Shown here: positions 1 through 8,413 of the stretch, one piece after another
Position numbering within the stretch: position 1 is the stretch's first letter
Layout of the letters: the number at the start of each line of letters is the position of its first letter
Assembly: GCF_009469615.1 (NCBI RefSeq)
Contig: NZ_SSXX01000001.1
Coordinates: forward strand, 806,001-870,000
DNA: 64,000 bases
Direction: 5' to 3'
Source of the DNA: Dechloromonas sp. H13
GTDB taxonomy: Bacteria > Pseudomonadota > Gammaproteobacteria > Burkholderiales > Rhodocyclaceae
Made by a program: the position numbers and the translations under genes
The notes under the pieces: model-generated
The model's input: only the letters and a program-made list of their open reading frames with translations
What the model was told of the DNA's origin: nothing
Databases searched by the model: none

Positions 1-147
1 TACGACAAGCAGTACGTGCGCGACTACCTGGAAACCCTGGACTGGGGCAAGAAGGCGCCCGGCCCGAAGCTGCCGGCAGACGTCATCGCACGGACCAGCG
101 CCAAGTACCTCGAAGCCTGCGAGCGCCTGACCGGCAGAACTTTGTAA
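1..147 (+). CDS. purC: PurC, SAICAR synthetase (C-terminal fragment)
   Basis: The reading frame is open from the first base and ends at TAA, giving the last 48 residues of phosphoribosylaminoimidazole-succinocarboxamide synthase. This enzyme joins CAIR and aspartate in de novo purine synthesis. The tail contains [11 protein letters not shown], then a lysine/proline turn and [13 protein letters not shown], which is the typical C-terminal helix pair of the long proteobacterial PurC. The start and the catalytic part lie left of the window. Other purine genes in this window (purH, purD, purE, purK) are in separate operons. Confidence 0.85.
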   Translation, partial: YDKQYVRDYLETLDWGKKAPGPKLPADVIARTSAKYLEACERLTGRTL

Positions 148-160
148 GCCGGCGACGCGA

Positions 161-181
161 ACCCGGCGCGCCGCGCCGGGT
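161..181 (+). terminator. GC-rich hairpin after purC
   Basis: ACCCGGCGCG and CGCGCCGGGT form a perfect 10-base inverted repeat around a single base, 13 bases after the purC stop. A physical hairpin would open a few central pairs. No T-tract follows, so it may be a weak terminator or a 3'-end stabiliser. Confidence 0.5.
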
Positions 182-214
182 CAAACGAGCGTTATCCCAA
201 GGGAGGAAACGCTC

Positions 215-988
215 ATGAAAACCTCGTTCGACCATTTCGGCCAGGTCAACGCCCTGCCCGCGGTCCGCCACGTAGCGGCAAGCCGGATCGCCGCCTGGCT
301 CGGCGCCGGCTGGCGCGACCTCAAGGCCAACCCGATTCCCAGCCTCGCCTACGGGCTGCTGTTCGGCATCGGCGGCGACCTGATCCTGCTCGCCAGCTTC
401 GGCCATCCGCACCTGTTCACGGTCGCCGTGTCGGGCTTCTTCCTCGTCGCCCCGCTGCTCGCCGCCGGACTCTACGAACTGAGCCGTCAGCACGCCCAGG
501 GCGTTCATCCCATCTTCGTCGAATCGCTGCGCGCCTTCCGCAGCAACGGCCAGTCGATCGCCCTCTTCGGCCTCGTGCTGGCGCTCATCACCGTGCTCTG
601 GGAACGCACTTCGGCGATCGCCTTCGCCCTGCTCGGCGACGCGACGGCCGCCGATGTCGGCCAGTTCCTGGCGCAGGTCGTCGCCGGCGGCGGACATACG
701 ACTTTCGTGATCGCCTGGTTCGTGCTCGGCGGCATGCTCGCCCTGCTCACCTTCGCGCTCAGCGTCGTTTCAGTGCCGCTCATGCTCGACCGCGACAGCG
801 ACTTCGTGACCGCGATGCTGACCAGCCTGCACGCCTTCGCCGCCAATGCCGGCGTCCTGCTGCTGTGGGCGGCGACCATCGTCGCCCTTACCCTGTTCGG
901 CTTCGCGACGCTGCTCTTCGGACTTGTCGTCATCATGCCGATTCTTGGCCACGCCTCGTGGCACGCCTATCGCGACCTTGTAGAATAG
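215..988 (+). CDS. DUF2189-type integral membrane protein
   Basis: A 257-residue hydrophobic protein of unknown function. A short soluble N-terminus (about residues 1-42, with G-W-R-D-L-K-A-N-P) is followed by five to six membrane segments, roughly at 44-65, 70-90, 112-135, 165-190 and 213-250. The W-x-D-L/P-x-x-S-L-A-Y-G signature around residues 34-50 is characteristic of the DUF2189 family of predicted inner-membrane proteins. The start is well supported by GGGAGGAAAC seven bases upstream. It stands alone between hairpins on both sides and is probably monocistronic. No function should be assigned. Confidence 0.75.
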   Translation: MKTSFDHFGQVNALPAVRHVAASRIAAWLGAGWRDLKANPIPSLAYGLLFGIGGDLILLASFGHPHLFTVAVSGFFLVAPLLAAGLYELSRQHAQGVHPIFVESLRAFRSNGQSIALFGLVLALITVLWERTSAIAFALLGDATAADVGQFLAQVVAGGGHTTFVIAWFVLGGMLALLTFALSVVSVPLMLDRDSDFVTAMLTSLHAFAANAGVLLLWAATIVALTLFGFATLLFGLVVIMPILGHASWHAYRDLVE

Positions 989-1006
989 ATGCATCCAGCC
1001 AACCCG

Positions 1007-1031
1007 ACGGGCGGCACGACCGCCCGTTTTT
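1007..1031 (+). terminator. Rho-independent terminator after the DUF2189 gene
   Basis: ACGGGCGG and CCGCCCGT pair perfectly around CACGA and run into five Ts. It ends 14 bases before the prlC start, so prlC transcription must begin inside or beyond it, or depend on readthrough. Confidence 0.8.
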
Positions 1032-1044
1032 CACGCCCGAACCA

Positions 1045-3096
1045 ATGAACGCCAATCCCCTGCTCGATTTTTCCGATCTTCCCCGTTTCGACCTCGTCCA
1101 GCCGGAACACGTCAAACCGGCCATCGAATCGCTGTTGACCGCAGGACGCGACCTGATCGAACGCCTGACCGCCGACACGACGCCCGCCACCTGGCCGGAT
1201 TTCGCCGGCGCGCTGGCCACGGGTCTGGAGCCTTTCGGCCGCGCCTGGGGCATCGTCGGCCACCTGCATTCGGTCAACGACGTGCCGGCCTGGCGTGAGG
1301 CGTACAACGAAATGCTGCCCGAGGTGTCGCGCTTCTATGCCGAGCTCGGGCAGAACCTGAAGTTGTTCGAGAAGTACAAGGCGCTGCGCGCCAGCCCGGA
1401 ATACGCGACGCTGACGCGCGAGCAGAAGAAGGTCGTCGACAACGAGGTGCGCGACTTCCGCCTGTCAGGCGCCGAACTGCCGGAAGAGCAGAAGCCGCGC
1501 TTCCAGGCGATCATGGAGGAGCTGTCGCAGCTTGCCGCCAAGTTCTCGGAAAACCTGCTCGACGCGACCAACGCCTTCGCCGAGATCGTCACCGACGAGG
1601 CCCGGCTCGCCGGCCTGCCCGACGACGTGAAGCAGGCGGCGCGCGACGCCGCTGCAAAGGCCGGGGTCGCCGGCTGGAAATTCACCCTGCACGCGCCGTC
1701 CTACGGCCCGGTCATGCAGTACGCCGACGACCGCGAGCTGCGCGCCCGCATGTACCGCGCCTACGCCACCCGCGCCGCCGAATTCCACGACGGCTCCAGC
1801 AAGCCGGAGTGGGACAACACGCCGGTTATCCGGCGCATGCTGGAACTGCGCCGGGAGGATGCGCAGATGCTCGGCTACCGGAATTTCGCCGAGGTCTCGC
1901 TGGTGCCCAAGATGGCCGACACGCCCGAGCAGGTCCTGGCCTTCCTGCGCGAACTGGCGGCCAAGGCGAAGCCCTTCGCCGAGAAGGACATGGCCGAACT
2001 GCTGGCCTTCGCCAGCGATGAACTGGGCATCGCCGACTTCCAGCCGTGGGATGCCGCCTACGTTTCCGAAAAGCTGCTGCAGGCGCGCTATGCCTTTTCC
2101 GAGCAGGAGGTGAAGCAGTACTTCACCGAACCCAAGGTCGTCGCCGGGCTGTTCCAGGTCATCGAGAGCCTGTTCAACGTCCGGGTCAAGCCGGACAGCG
2201 CGCCGGTGTGGCACGAGGACGTGCGCTTCTACCGCATCGAGACGCCGGCTGGCGACCTCGTCGGCCAGTTCTACATGGACCTCTACGCCCGCGAGACCAA
2301 GCGCGGCGGCGCCTGGATGGACGAGGCACGCGCGCGGCGGCGGGCGGCCGGCGGCATCCAGAAGCCGATCGCCTACCTGAACTGCAACTTCGCCCGCCCG
2401 GTCGGCGACAAGCCGGCCACCTTCACCCACGACGAGGTGACCACCCTCTTCCACGAAAGCGGTCACGGCCTGCACCACCTGCTGACGCGCGGCGAGGAAC
2501 TGGGCGTCTCCGGCATCCACGGCGTCGAATGGGATGCCGTCGAGCTGCCCTCGCAGTTCATGGAAAACTACTGCTGGGAATGGGACGTGCTGCAGGGCAT
2601 GACCGCGCATGTCGACAGCGGCGCGCCACTGCCGCGCGAACTGTTCGACAAGATGCTGGCGGCGCGGAATTTCCAGAGCGGCATGATGACCGTGCGCCAG
2701 CTGGAGTTCTCGCTCTTCGACATGCTGCTGCATTCGGAATTCGACCCCGCCGGGACGTCGACCGCGCTCGACCTGCTCGCCGAGGTCCGCAAGGAAGTGG
2801 CCGTCCTCGTCCCGCCCGCCTGGCACCGTTTCCCGAACAGCTTCTCGCACATCTTCGGCGGCGGCTACGCGGCCGGCTATTTCAGCTACAAGTGGGCCGA
2901 GGTGCTGTCGGCCGACGCCTACGCCGCCTTCGAGGAAGCCGGCGACCCGTTCGACGCGACGGTCGGCAAGCGTTTCCTCGACGAGATCCTGGCGGTCGGC
3001 GGGTCGCGCCCGGCGATCGAGTCGTTCATCGCCTTCCGCGGCCGCGAACCGAGCGTCGACGCCCTGCTCCGCCACAGCGGTATGATTGCGGCGTAA
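1045..3096 (+). CDS. prlC: Oligopeptidase A (M3 family metallopeptidase)
   Basis: A 683-residue cytosolic zinc endopeptidase that degrades oligopeptides, including cleaved signal peptides. The zinc site H-E-S-G-H is at residues 470-474, in the context T-L-F-H-E-S-G-H-G-L-H-H-L, and the second zinc ligand region follows in the stretch around H-G-V-E-W-D-A-V-E-L-P-S-Q. Length matches E. coli OpdA (about 680). The frame is open farther upstream, but the ATG chosen begins M-N-A-N-P-L-L-D-F, as in the family, and follows the terminator of the preceding gene. No strong Shine-Dalgarno is visible before this ATG. Confidence 0.93.
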   Translation: MNANPLLDFSDLPRFDLVQPEHVKPAIESLLTAGRDLIERLTADTTPATWPDFAGALATGLEPFGRAWGIVGHLHSVNDVPAWREAYNEMLPEVSRFYAELGQNLKLFEKYKALRASPEYATLTREQKKVVDNEVRDFRLSGAELPEEQKPRFQAIMEELSQLAAKFSENLLDATNAFAEIVTDEARLAGLPDDVKQAARDAAAKAGVAGWKFTLHAPSYGPVMQYADDRELRARMYRAYATRAAEFHDGSSKPEWDNTPVIRRMLELRREDAQMLGYRNFAEVSLVPKMADTPEQVLAFLRELAAKAKPFAEKDMAELLAFASDELGIADFQPWDAAYVSEKLLQARYAFSEQEVKQYFTEPKVVAGLFQVIESLFNVRVKPDSAPVWHEDVRFYRIETPAGDLVGQFYMDLYARETKRGGAWMDEARARRRAAGGIQKPIAYLNCNFARPVGDKPATFTHDEVTTLFHESGHGLHHLLTRGEELGVSGIHGVEWDAVELPSQFMENYCWEWDVLQGMTAHVDSGAPLPRELFDKMLAARNFQSGMMTVRQLEFSLFDMLLHSEFDPAGTSTALDLLAEVRKEVAVLVPPAWHRFPNSFSHIFGGGYAAGYFSYKWAEVLSADAYAAFEEAGDPFDATVGKRFLDEILAVGGSRPAIESFIAFRGREPSVDALLRHSGMIAA

Positions 3097-3119
3097 CCAG
3101 CCGATCCGGGAGGAAGATC

Positions 3120-3608
3120 ATGCGACACCTGCTCTTGTTGTGTCTGGCGCTGTCCAGCGCCTGTGCCGTGGCCGAGACCTACCGCTGGGTCGATTCGGCC
3201 GGGCGTACCGTCATTTCCGACACCCCGCCGCCGGGCCGCGCGCACAGCGTGTCGAAGGCCGGCGGCGGCGCCATCGAAACCGATGGCCTGCCGTATTCCG
3301 TCAGGAAGGCGGCCGAGGATTTCCCGGTGACCCTCTACACGTCGGCCGATTGCACCAGCCAGTGCAAGGACGCGCGCGACCTGCTGAACCGCCGCGGCAT
3401 TCCCTTCACCGAGAAGATGGTGCAGAAGCAGGAAGAGATCGACGAACTCAAGCAGCTGGTCGGCGACGCCTTCGTACCGGCACTCAAGGTCGGCAAGCAG
3501 AGCTTCCGCGGCTTCGAGGCCAGCGCCTACAACAACCTGCTCGACCTTGCCGGTTATCCGAAGACCGCCGCCTACGGCGCCAAACCGTCGGGCGGCCTGA
3601 GCAAGTGA
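3120..3608 (+). CDS. Secreted DUF4124/glutaredoxin-like protein
   Basis: A 162-residue exported protein. A signal peptide (residues 1-18, ending A-C-A-V-A) precedes a DUF4124 motif (Y-R-W-V-D-S-A-G-R-T, about 21-40) and a glutaredoxin-like fold (about 68-140) with a conserved V-P-A-L-K-V-G segment. The expected redox centre reads C78-T-S-Q-C82, that is CXXXC rather than the usual CXXC. A classical thiol-disulfide exchange activity is therefore uncertain. The start has a strong GGGAGGAAG ribosome site. It ends four bases inside the next gene (GTGA), so it is probably cotranslated with exonuclease III, although the two products act in different compartments. Confidence 0.8.
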   Translation: MRHLLLLCLALSSACAVAETYRWVDSAGRTVISDTPPPGRAHSVSKAGGGAIETDGLPYSVRKAAEDFPVTLYTSADCTSQCKDARDLLNRRGIPFTEKMVQKQEEIDELKQLVGDAFVPALKVGKQSFRGFEASAYNNLLDLAGYPKTAAYGAKPSGGLSK

Positions 3609-4369
3609 AGATCGCCAGCTGGAACGTCAATTCGCTGAAAGTCCGCCTGCCCCACCTGCTCGACTGGCTCGCCGAGCAGCAGCCCGACGCCCTGTGCCTG
3701 CAGGAACTGAAGCTGGAGGACCACAACTTCCCGCGCGCCGAGATCGAGGCAGCCGGCTATCAGGCGGTCTTTTCCGGGCAGAAGACCTATAACGGCGTCG
3801 CCCTGCTCGCCCGCCAGCCGATCGCCGACGTGACCTGCGGCAACCCGCATTTCCCGGACGAGCAGAAGCGCCTGATCGCCGGCACCGTCGGCAACACCCG
3901 AGTCATCTGCGCCTACATGCCGAACGGCCAGGCGGTGGGCAGCGACAAGTACGACTACAAGCTGCGCTGGCTCGACGCGCTGGCCACCTGGCTCGGCGAG
4001 GAGCTCAAGGCGCACCCGAACCTGGCGTTGTGCGGCGACTACAACATCGCGCCGGACGACCGTGACGTGCACGACCCCAAGGCGTGGGCCGGCCAGATTC
4101 TGTGTTCCGCACCGGAGCGCGACGCCTTCCGGCGCCTGCTCGCCCTCGGCCTCGCCGACAGCTTCCGCCTCTTCGAGCAGCCGGAAAAGACCTTCTCGTG
4201 GTGGGACTACCGCATGCTGGGATTCCAGAAGAACCTCGGCCTGCGCATCGACCACATCCTGCTCTCGCCACCACTGGCCGGCAAATGCACGGCGGCCGGC
4301 ATCGACCGCGCGCCGCGCAAGCGCGAGCGCCCTTCCGACCACGCCCCGGTCTGGGCGACGCTGGGCTGA
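3605..4369 (+). CDS. xth: Exonuclease III
   Basis: A 254-residue AP endonuclease/3'-5' exonuclease of the EEP superfamily for base-excision repair. The N-terminus reads K-I-A-S-W-N-V-N-S-L, followed by L-C-L-Q-E-L-K (catalytic Glu), Y-M-P-N-G, G-D-Y-N-I-A-P-D-D-R-D and the C-terminal R-I-D-H-I-L and S-D-H-A-P-V-W. Together these give all the expected metal and catalytic residues. The start is GTG, overlapping the previous stop, and no better in-frame start exists. There is one base between its stop and the next ATG, so it likely shares a transcript with the Crp/Fnr gene. Confidence 0.93.
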   Translation: MKIASWNVNSLKVRLPHLLDWLAEQQPDALCLQELKLEDHNFPRAEIEAAGYQAVFSGQKTYNGVALLARQPIADVTCGNPHFPDEQKRLIAGTVGNTRVICAYMPNGQAVGSDKYDYKLRWLDALATWLGEELKAHPNLALCGDYNIAPDDRDVHDPKAWAGQILCSAPERDAFRRLLALGLADSFRLFEQPEKTFSWWDYRMLGFQKNLGLRIDHILLSPPLAGKCTAAGIDRAPRKRERPSDHAPVWATLG

Positions 4370-4370
4370 A

Positions 4371-5042
4371 ATGACGACAGCTGCGGTCGACCCGCAAAAA
4401 GTGCTCGATCTGTACCCGCCGCTGGCGGGCCTGCCGGCCGGGCGGCTGACGGCGCTGCTGCAGGGGCAGACCGTCATGCGGGCGCCGGCCGGCGCCCAGA
4501 TCTTCGCCGAACACCAGCCCTGCCAGGGCTTCCCGCTCCTCCTCGAAGGCAGCATCAAGGTCGTCAAGCTGGCCGCCAGCGGCCGTGAGCTGATGCTCTA
4601 CCGGGTCGCTCCCGGCGGCTCGTGCATCATCAGCTCCAGCTGCCTGCTCGGCCATACCGACTACAACGCCCGCGGCATCGCCGAGGCGCCGCTCAGCCTG
4701 GCGATCCTGCCGGCGCCGGTGTTCGCGCAGCTGATGGTCGAGCATGCCCCGTTCCGCGATTTCGTCTTCCATCTCTTCGCCGAACGCATCGGCGAACTGA
4801 TGCAACTGGTGGAGGAAGTCGCCTTCGCCCGCCTCGACCAGCGTCTCGCCAAGCTGCTGCTGGCGCGCAACGAAAATGTCCTGAACGTCACCCACCAGCA
4901 ACTGGCGGACGAACTGGGCAGCGTCCGCGAAATCGTCAGCCGCCTGCTCAAGGGCTTCGCCGCGCAGGGCCTGGTCGCCCTCGGCCGTGAACAGCTGACC
5001 ATCGTCGACCGCAGCGGCCTGCAGAAACTCGCCGCTGTGTGA
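4371..5042 (+). CDS. Crp/Fnr-family transcriptional regulator
   Basis: A 223-residue regulator with an N-terminal cyclic-nucleotide-binding fold (about 20-135), a dimerisation helix (about 135-165) and a winged helix-turn-helix (about 173-210). The recognition helix contains E187-x-x-S190-R191, the pattern that in Fnr reads TTGAT-type half sites. It has three cysteines, C51, C85 and C91, but not the N-terminal cluster of classical Fnr. An [4Fe-4S] oxygen sensor is therefore not supported; C85/C91 in S-C-I-I-S-S-S-C could serve as a thiol or metal sensor (inference). A CRP-like box overlaps its own stop codon and sits in front of the DUF2892 gene, its probable target. Confidence 0.85.
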   Translation: MTTAAVDPQKVLDLYPPLAGLPAGRLTALLQGQTVMRAPAGAQIFAEHQPCQGFPLLLEGSIKVVKLAASGRELMLYRVAPGGSCIISSSCLLGHTDYNARGIAEAPLSLAILPAPVFAQLMVEHAPFRDFVFHLFAERIGELMQLVEEVAFARLDQRLAKLLLARNENVLNVTHQQLADELGSVREIVSRLLKGFAAQGLVALGREQLTIVDRSGLQKLAAV

Positions 5043-5080
5043 CCCAGGTTACAGACCCCGCCGGGCACGCCCGCTAGACT
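5038..5080 (+). promoter_or_regulatory. CRP-like box and -10 element for the DUF2892 gene
   Basis: TGTGA-CCCAGG-TTACA (5038-5053) matches the CRP palindrome at nine of ten positions. TAGACT (5075-5080) resembles a -10 hexamer. If transcription starts near 5087, the box is centred about 41.5 bases upstream, the class II activator position. The match and spacing are seen; activity is inferred. Confidence 0.5.
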
Positions 5081-5115
5081 GGGCACCGTACCTACTACTC
5101 GACGGAGAACACACC

Positions 5116-5307
5116 ATGGCTGCAAATGTTGGCGGAATCGACAAAATCGTGCGCATCGTTGCCGGTGCCGGCCTGATCGGCGCCACCGTGGCCGGCATGC
5201 TGCCGGTCTGGGGCTACATCGGCATCGTCCCCCTGGCCACCGGCCTGATGGGCTGGTGCCCGGCCTATTCGATCTTCGGCATGAACACGTGCCCGACAAA
5301 GAAGTAA
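5116..5307 (+). CDS. DUF2892 inner-membrane protein (YgaP transmembrane-type)
   Basis: A 63-residue protein with two hydrophobic helices (about 13-31 and 34-50), an N-terminal N-V-G-G-I-D-K-I-V-R-I and a C-terminal G-W-C-P-A-Y-S-I-F-G-M-N-T-C-P. This matches the DUF2892 family, which is also found fused to a rhodanese in YgaP. The two cysteines bracket the end of the second helix. AACGGAGAAC precedes the ATG as a plausible ribosome site. Its position directly after a Crp/Fnr regulator is common for this family and suggests regulated expression linked to sulfur or redox stress (inference). It is closed by a bidirectional terminator. Confidence 0.85.
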   Translation: MAANVGGIDKIVRIVAGAGLIGATVAGMLPVWGYIGIVPLATGLMGWCPAYSIFGMNTCPTKK

Positions 5308-5325
5308 GCCGGCTGCGCCGAAACG

Positions 5326-5351
5326 AAAAACCCGCCGCGGCGGGTTTTTTT
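5326..5351. terminator. Bidirectional terminator between the DUF2892 gene and ksgA
   Basis: AAAAACCCGCC is mirrored by GGCGGGTTTTTTT, a GC-rich stem with an A-run on one side and a T-run on the other. It can terminate both convergent transcripts. The ksgA stop codon lies inside its T-run. Confidence 0.85.
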
Positions 5352-6117
5352 ACGTCAGGTAATTGGCGAGGCGGACATAGTCGGCAACCGGGATGTCCTC
5401 CGCCCGCCGCGTCGGGTCGATGCCGAGTGCCGAAAAACCGGCCTCGTCGAGCGTTCCCTTAAGGGTATTGCGCAGCATCTTGCGCCGCTGCGAAAACGCC
5501 TGCTGGACGACCCGCGCGAAACGCACCGGATCGCGGGCGGCCAGCTCCGACGCCGGCTTGGGAATCAGACGCACGACCGCGGAATCGACCTTGGGCGCCG
5601 GGTCGAAGCTTTCCGGCGGCACGTCGATAAGCCATTCCAGCCAGAAGCGGTATTGCAGCATCACCGACAGGCGGCCGAAATCAGCGTCGCCCGGTTCGGC
5701 CACCATGCGCTCGACCACTTCCTTCTGCAGCATGAAGTGCATGTCGCGGACGACGCCGACGCAGTCGGCCAGATGGAAGAGCAGCGGCGTCGAGATGTTG
5801 TACGGCAGGTTGCCGACCAGGCGCAGATCGCTGCCGATGCCGGCGAAGTCGAAGGCCAGCGCGTCGCCCTCGTGGATGGTCAGGCGCGCCGGGGGATGCT
5901 GCTTTTTCAGGCGGGCGATCAGGTCGCGGTCGATTTCGACGACGTGCAGATGATCCACCCGCGCCAGCAGCGGCTCGGTCAGCGCACCGAGGCCGGGGCC
6001 GATCTCGACGACGGTGTCGCCGCGTTGCGGGTCGATGGCGGCAACGATGGCGGCGATGATGCCGTTGTCTACGAGAAAGTTTTGCCCGAACCGTTTGCGG
6101 GCGACATGGCCCTTCAT
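5350..6117 (-). CDS. rsmA: 16S rRNA (adenine1518/1519-N6)-dimethyltransferase
   Basis: A 255-residue KsgA/RsmA enzyme that dimethylates two adenines in helix 45 of 16S rRNA during 30S maturation. It shows R-K-R-F-G-Q-N-F-L near the start, SAM-binding [12 protein letters not shown], acidic V-V-E-I-D-R-D and catalytic N-L-P-Y-N-I-S. The ATG was chosen because it overlaps the pdxA stop (ATGA) and gives [10 protein letters not shown], the family start. It is the last gene of the lptD-surA-pdxA-rsmA unit, the same order as in many proteobacteria. Confidence 0.95.
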   Translation of the reverse strand: MKGHVARKRFGQNFLVDNGIIAAIVAAIDPQRGDTVVEIGPGLGALTEPLLARVDHLHVVEIDRDLIARLKKQHPPARLTIHEGDALAFDFAGIGSDLRLVGNLPYNISTPLLFHLADCVGVVRDMHFMLQKEVVERMVAEPGDADFGRLSVMLQYRFWLEWLIDVPPESFDPAPKVDSAVVRLIPKPASELAARDPVRFARVVQQAFSQRRKMLRNTLKGTLDEAGFSALGIDPTRRAEDIPVADYVRLANYLT

Positions 6118-7100
6118 TGCCGCACCGCCATGCGGGTCGCCTCGGCCACCGCCTCGAACAGGCTGCCCGGGTCGGCGCGGCCGGTACCGGCCAGTTCGAG
6201 CGCCGTGCCGTGATCGACCGAGGTGCGAATGATCGGCAGGCCGAGGGTGACGTTGATGCCGTGGCCGAAGGTGGCGTACTTGAGCGCGGTCAGCCCCTGG
6301 TCGTGGTACATGGCGAGCACGGCGTCGCCGCGCGCCAGGACCGGCGGCGTGAACAGGGTGTCGGCCGGCAGCGGGCCGGCGAGCTGCATGCCCTCGCCCC
6401 GCAGCCGTTCGACGACCGGCGCGATGACCTCGATTTCCTCGCGCCCCAGGTAGCCGCCTTCGCCGGCGTGCGGATTGAGGCCGGCGACCAGGATGCGCGG
6501 ATTCGCCAGGCCGTATTTCCGCTTCAGTTCGGCGTGCAGGATGCGCAGGGTTCGTTCCAGGACGTCGGCGGTGATGGCGGCCGGCACCTCGCGCAGCGGC
6601 AGGTGGGTCGTCACCAGCGCGACCCGCAACGGCCCGCGCTCGGTGGCGCCGGCCAGCATCATGACGACGAGCGGCGTCCGGGTTTTTGCAGCGAGGTACT
6701 CGGTGTGGCCGGTGAAATGGACGCCAGCCCTGTTGATCACGCCCTTGTGCACCGGCGCCGTCGCCATTGCCGCGAACTCGCGGGCGCGGCAACCGGCCAG
6801 GGCGCGGTCAAGCAGTGCCAGGACATAGGCGCCGTTGGCCGGGTCGAGCTGGCCGGGTACGGCGGTAACGGCCAGCGGCACGTGCAGCACATCGAGGCTG
6901 TCGCGGTCGACCCGGTTTTTAGGGGAAAAATCGCGGATGGCGACATTCAGTCCGATGGCTTCGGCGCGCTCGGCGAGCAGGTTGCGGTCGGCGAGGATGA
7001 CCGGGTGCCCCGGCCCGTCGTAACCGGCCAGGCGCAGGCAGAGATCCGGCCCGATGCCGGCCGGTTCGCCGCTGGTCACGGCGATGCGGGGCAGCATCAT
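6114..7100 (-). CDS. pdxA: 4-hydroxythreonine-4-phosphate dehydrogenase
   Basis: A 328-residue NAD(P)-dependent dehydrogenase of pyridoxal 5'-phosphate synthesis. It converts 4-phosphohydroxy-L-threonine to the precursor used by PdxJ. Visible hallmarks are [10 protein letters not shown] at the start, G-H-T-E-Y-L-A (metal-binding His), [11 protein letters not shown] and [11 protein letters not shown]. Two ATGs are adjacent; the first overlaps the surA stop as ATGA and is preferred. The 3' end overlaps rsmA. Length is usual for the family. Confidence 0.95.
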   Translation of the reverse strand: MMLPRIAVTSGEPAGIGPDLCLRLAGYDGPGHPVILADRNLLAERAEAIGLNVAIRDFSPKNRVDRDSLDVLHVPLAVTAVPGQLDPANGAYVLALLDRALAGCRAREFAAMATAPVHKGVINRAGVHFTGHTEYLAAKTRTPLVVMMLAGATERGPLRVALVTTHLPLREVPAAITADVLERTLRILHAELKRKYGLANPRILVAGLNPHAGEGGYLGREEIEVIAPVVERLRGEGMQLAGPLPADTLFTPPVLARGDAVLAMYHDQGLTALKYATFGHGINVTLGLPIIRTSVDHGTALELAGTGRADPGSLFEAVAEATRMAVRQ

Positions 7101-8413
7101 TTTTCTTCGAGGCGGTTTTCGACGTAGGTACGATCGCGCAACTGGCGCAACCAGTCCTGGTAGGCCTCGTCGAGGCGGCGTTCGCGCAGTGCCTGGCGCG
7201 CGGCGGCGCGCTGGCGCTCCTCGGAAACGTCACGCTGGCGGCGCTCGAGGACCTGGATCAGGTGCATGCCGAACGGCGACTGGACGACCGGGCTGATTTC
7301 GTTGTCCTTCAGCGCATCCATCGCCCGCTCGAAATCCGGCACGGTATCGCCCGGGCTGACCCAGCCCAGGTCGCCGCCCTTGGCCGCCGAGCCGTCCTGC
7401 GAATAGAGGCGGGCCAGTTCGGCAAAATCGCCGCCATTGACCAGGCGCTCGCGCAGGTTTTCCATCTTGCGCCGCGCCTCGCTTTCCGAAACCACTTCGT
7501 TCACGCGAATCAGGATGTGACGGGCGTGGGTCTGCTGGATCGAGGCCGGCCCGCTGCCGCCCCGCTTGCCGAGCAGCTTGACGATGTGGAAGCCGGCCGA
7601 CGAGCGCAGCAGGTCGCTGACCTCGCCCGGCTGCAGGCGGACCGCCGTTTCCGCGTAGAGCGTCGGCATGCGGTCCAGCTGGCGCCAGCCGAGACTGCCG
7701 CCCTGCAGGGCATCCGGCGCATCGGAGAAGGTCGCCGTCAGTTCGGCGAAGTTTTCGCCGGCCCGGGCCCGCTTGAGCGCCTGCTCGCCGCGCTGGCGCA
7801 GCTTCTGCAACTGTTCCGGACTGGCCGATTCGGGCGCCCGCATCAGGATGTGAGCCAACTGGTATTCCTCGCCGCCACCGGTGCTGGCCTGATTGGCCAG
7901 GTAGAGGTCGACCTCGCCGTCGGAAATCACCAGCTTGCGGTCCACCTCGCGCTCGCGCAGCCGCACCATCGTCATTTCGCTGCGGATTTCCTCTCGGAAG
8001 CGCGCGTAGTTGACGCCATCCTTCTCCAGCGCCTGACGGAACTGCTGCGGGGTCATCTTGTTGTTGGCGGCGATGCGGCCGATGGCCTGGTCGAGTTGCG
8101 CATCGTCGACGCGCAGGCCGCTGTCGCGGGCGACCTGCAGCTGGATGCGGTCCATGATGACGCGCTCGAGCATCTGCCGTTCGAGCACCTCCTGCGGCGG
8201 CAACGACGTTCCCTGCTTTTGCAGTTGCTTGAGCGCCGCGTCGAGACGGACGCGCAGGTCGTAGAGCGTGATGACCTCGTCGCCGACGACGGCAACGATG
8301 CGATCGGCCTCGACCGGTTCGACCGGCGCCGCGCCGGCGGGCGACATGCAGAAGCCGATCAGGGCGAGGAAGAGGAGGAATAGGCTGCGAATGAATGAGT
8401 GCATGGCGGTCAT
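7097..8413 (-). CDS. surA: Periplasmic chaperone/PPIase SurA
   Basis: A 438-residue exported protein that escorts outer-membrane beta-barrel proteins, including LptD, to the Bam complex. A signal peptide (about 1-28, ending in P-A-G-A-A) is followed by the SurA N-terminal domain (about 35-160) and two parvulin-type PPIase domains (about 175-275 and 288-390; the first begins Y-Q-L-A-H-I-L, the second T-H-A-R-H-I-L-I-R). A C-terminal helix completes the chaperone core. The ATG at the lptD stop (ATGA) is used; a second in-frame ATG three codons later is possible. Coupling with lptD, its main client, is functionally sensible. Confidence 0.94.
   Translation of the reverse strand: MTAMHSFIRSLFLLFLALIGFCMSPAGAAPVEPVEADRIVAVVGDEVITLYDLRVRLDAALKQLQKQGTSLPPQEVLERQMLERVIMDRIQLQVARDSGLRVDDAQLDQAIGRIAANNKMTPQQFRQALEKDGVNYARFREEIRSEMTMVRLREREVDRKLVISDGEVDLYLANQASTGGGEEYQLAHILMRAPESASPEQLQKLRQRGEQALKRARAGENFAELTATFSDAPDALQGGSLGWRQLDRMPTLYAETAVRLQPGEVSDLLRSSAGFHIVKLLGKRGGSGPASIQQTHARHILIRVNEVVSESEARRKMENLRERLVNGGDFAELARLYSQDGSAAKGGDLGWVSPGDTVPDFERAMDALKDNEISPVVQSPFGMHLIQVLERRQRDVSEERQRAAARQALRERRLDEAYQDWLRQLRDRTYVENRLEEK

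Noticed and set aside
865-1044. N-terminal extension of oligopeptidase A into the preceding gene
   Set aside because: It would overlap the DUF2189 gene and its terminator, and the extra residues do not resemble the family.
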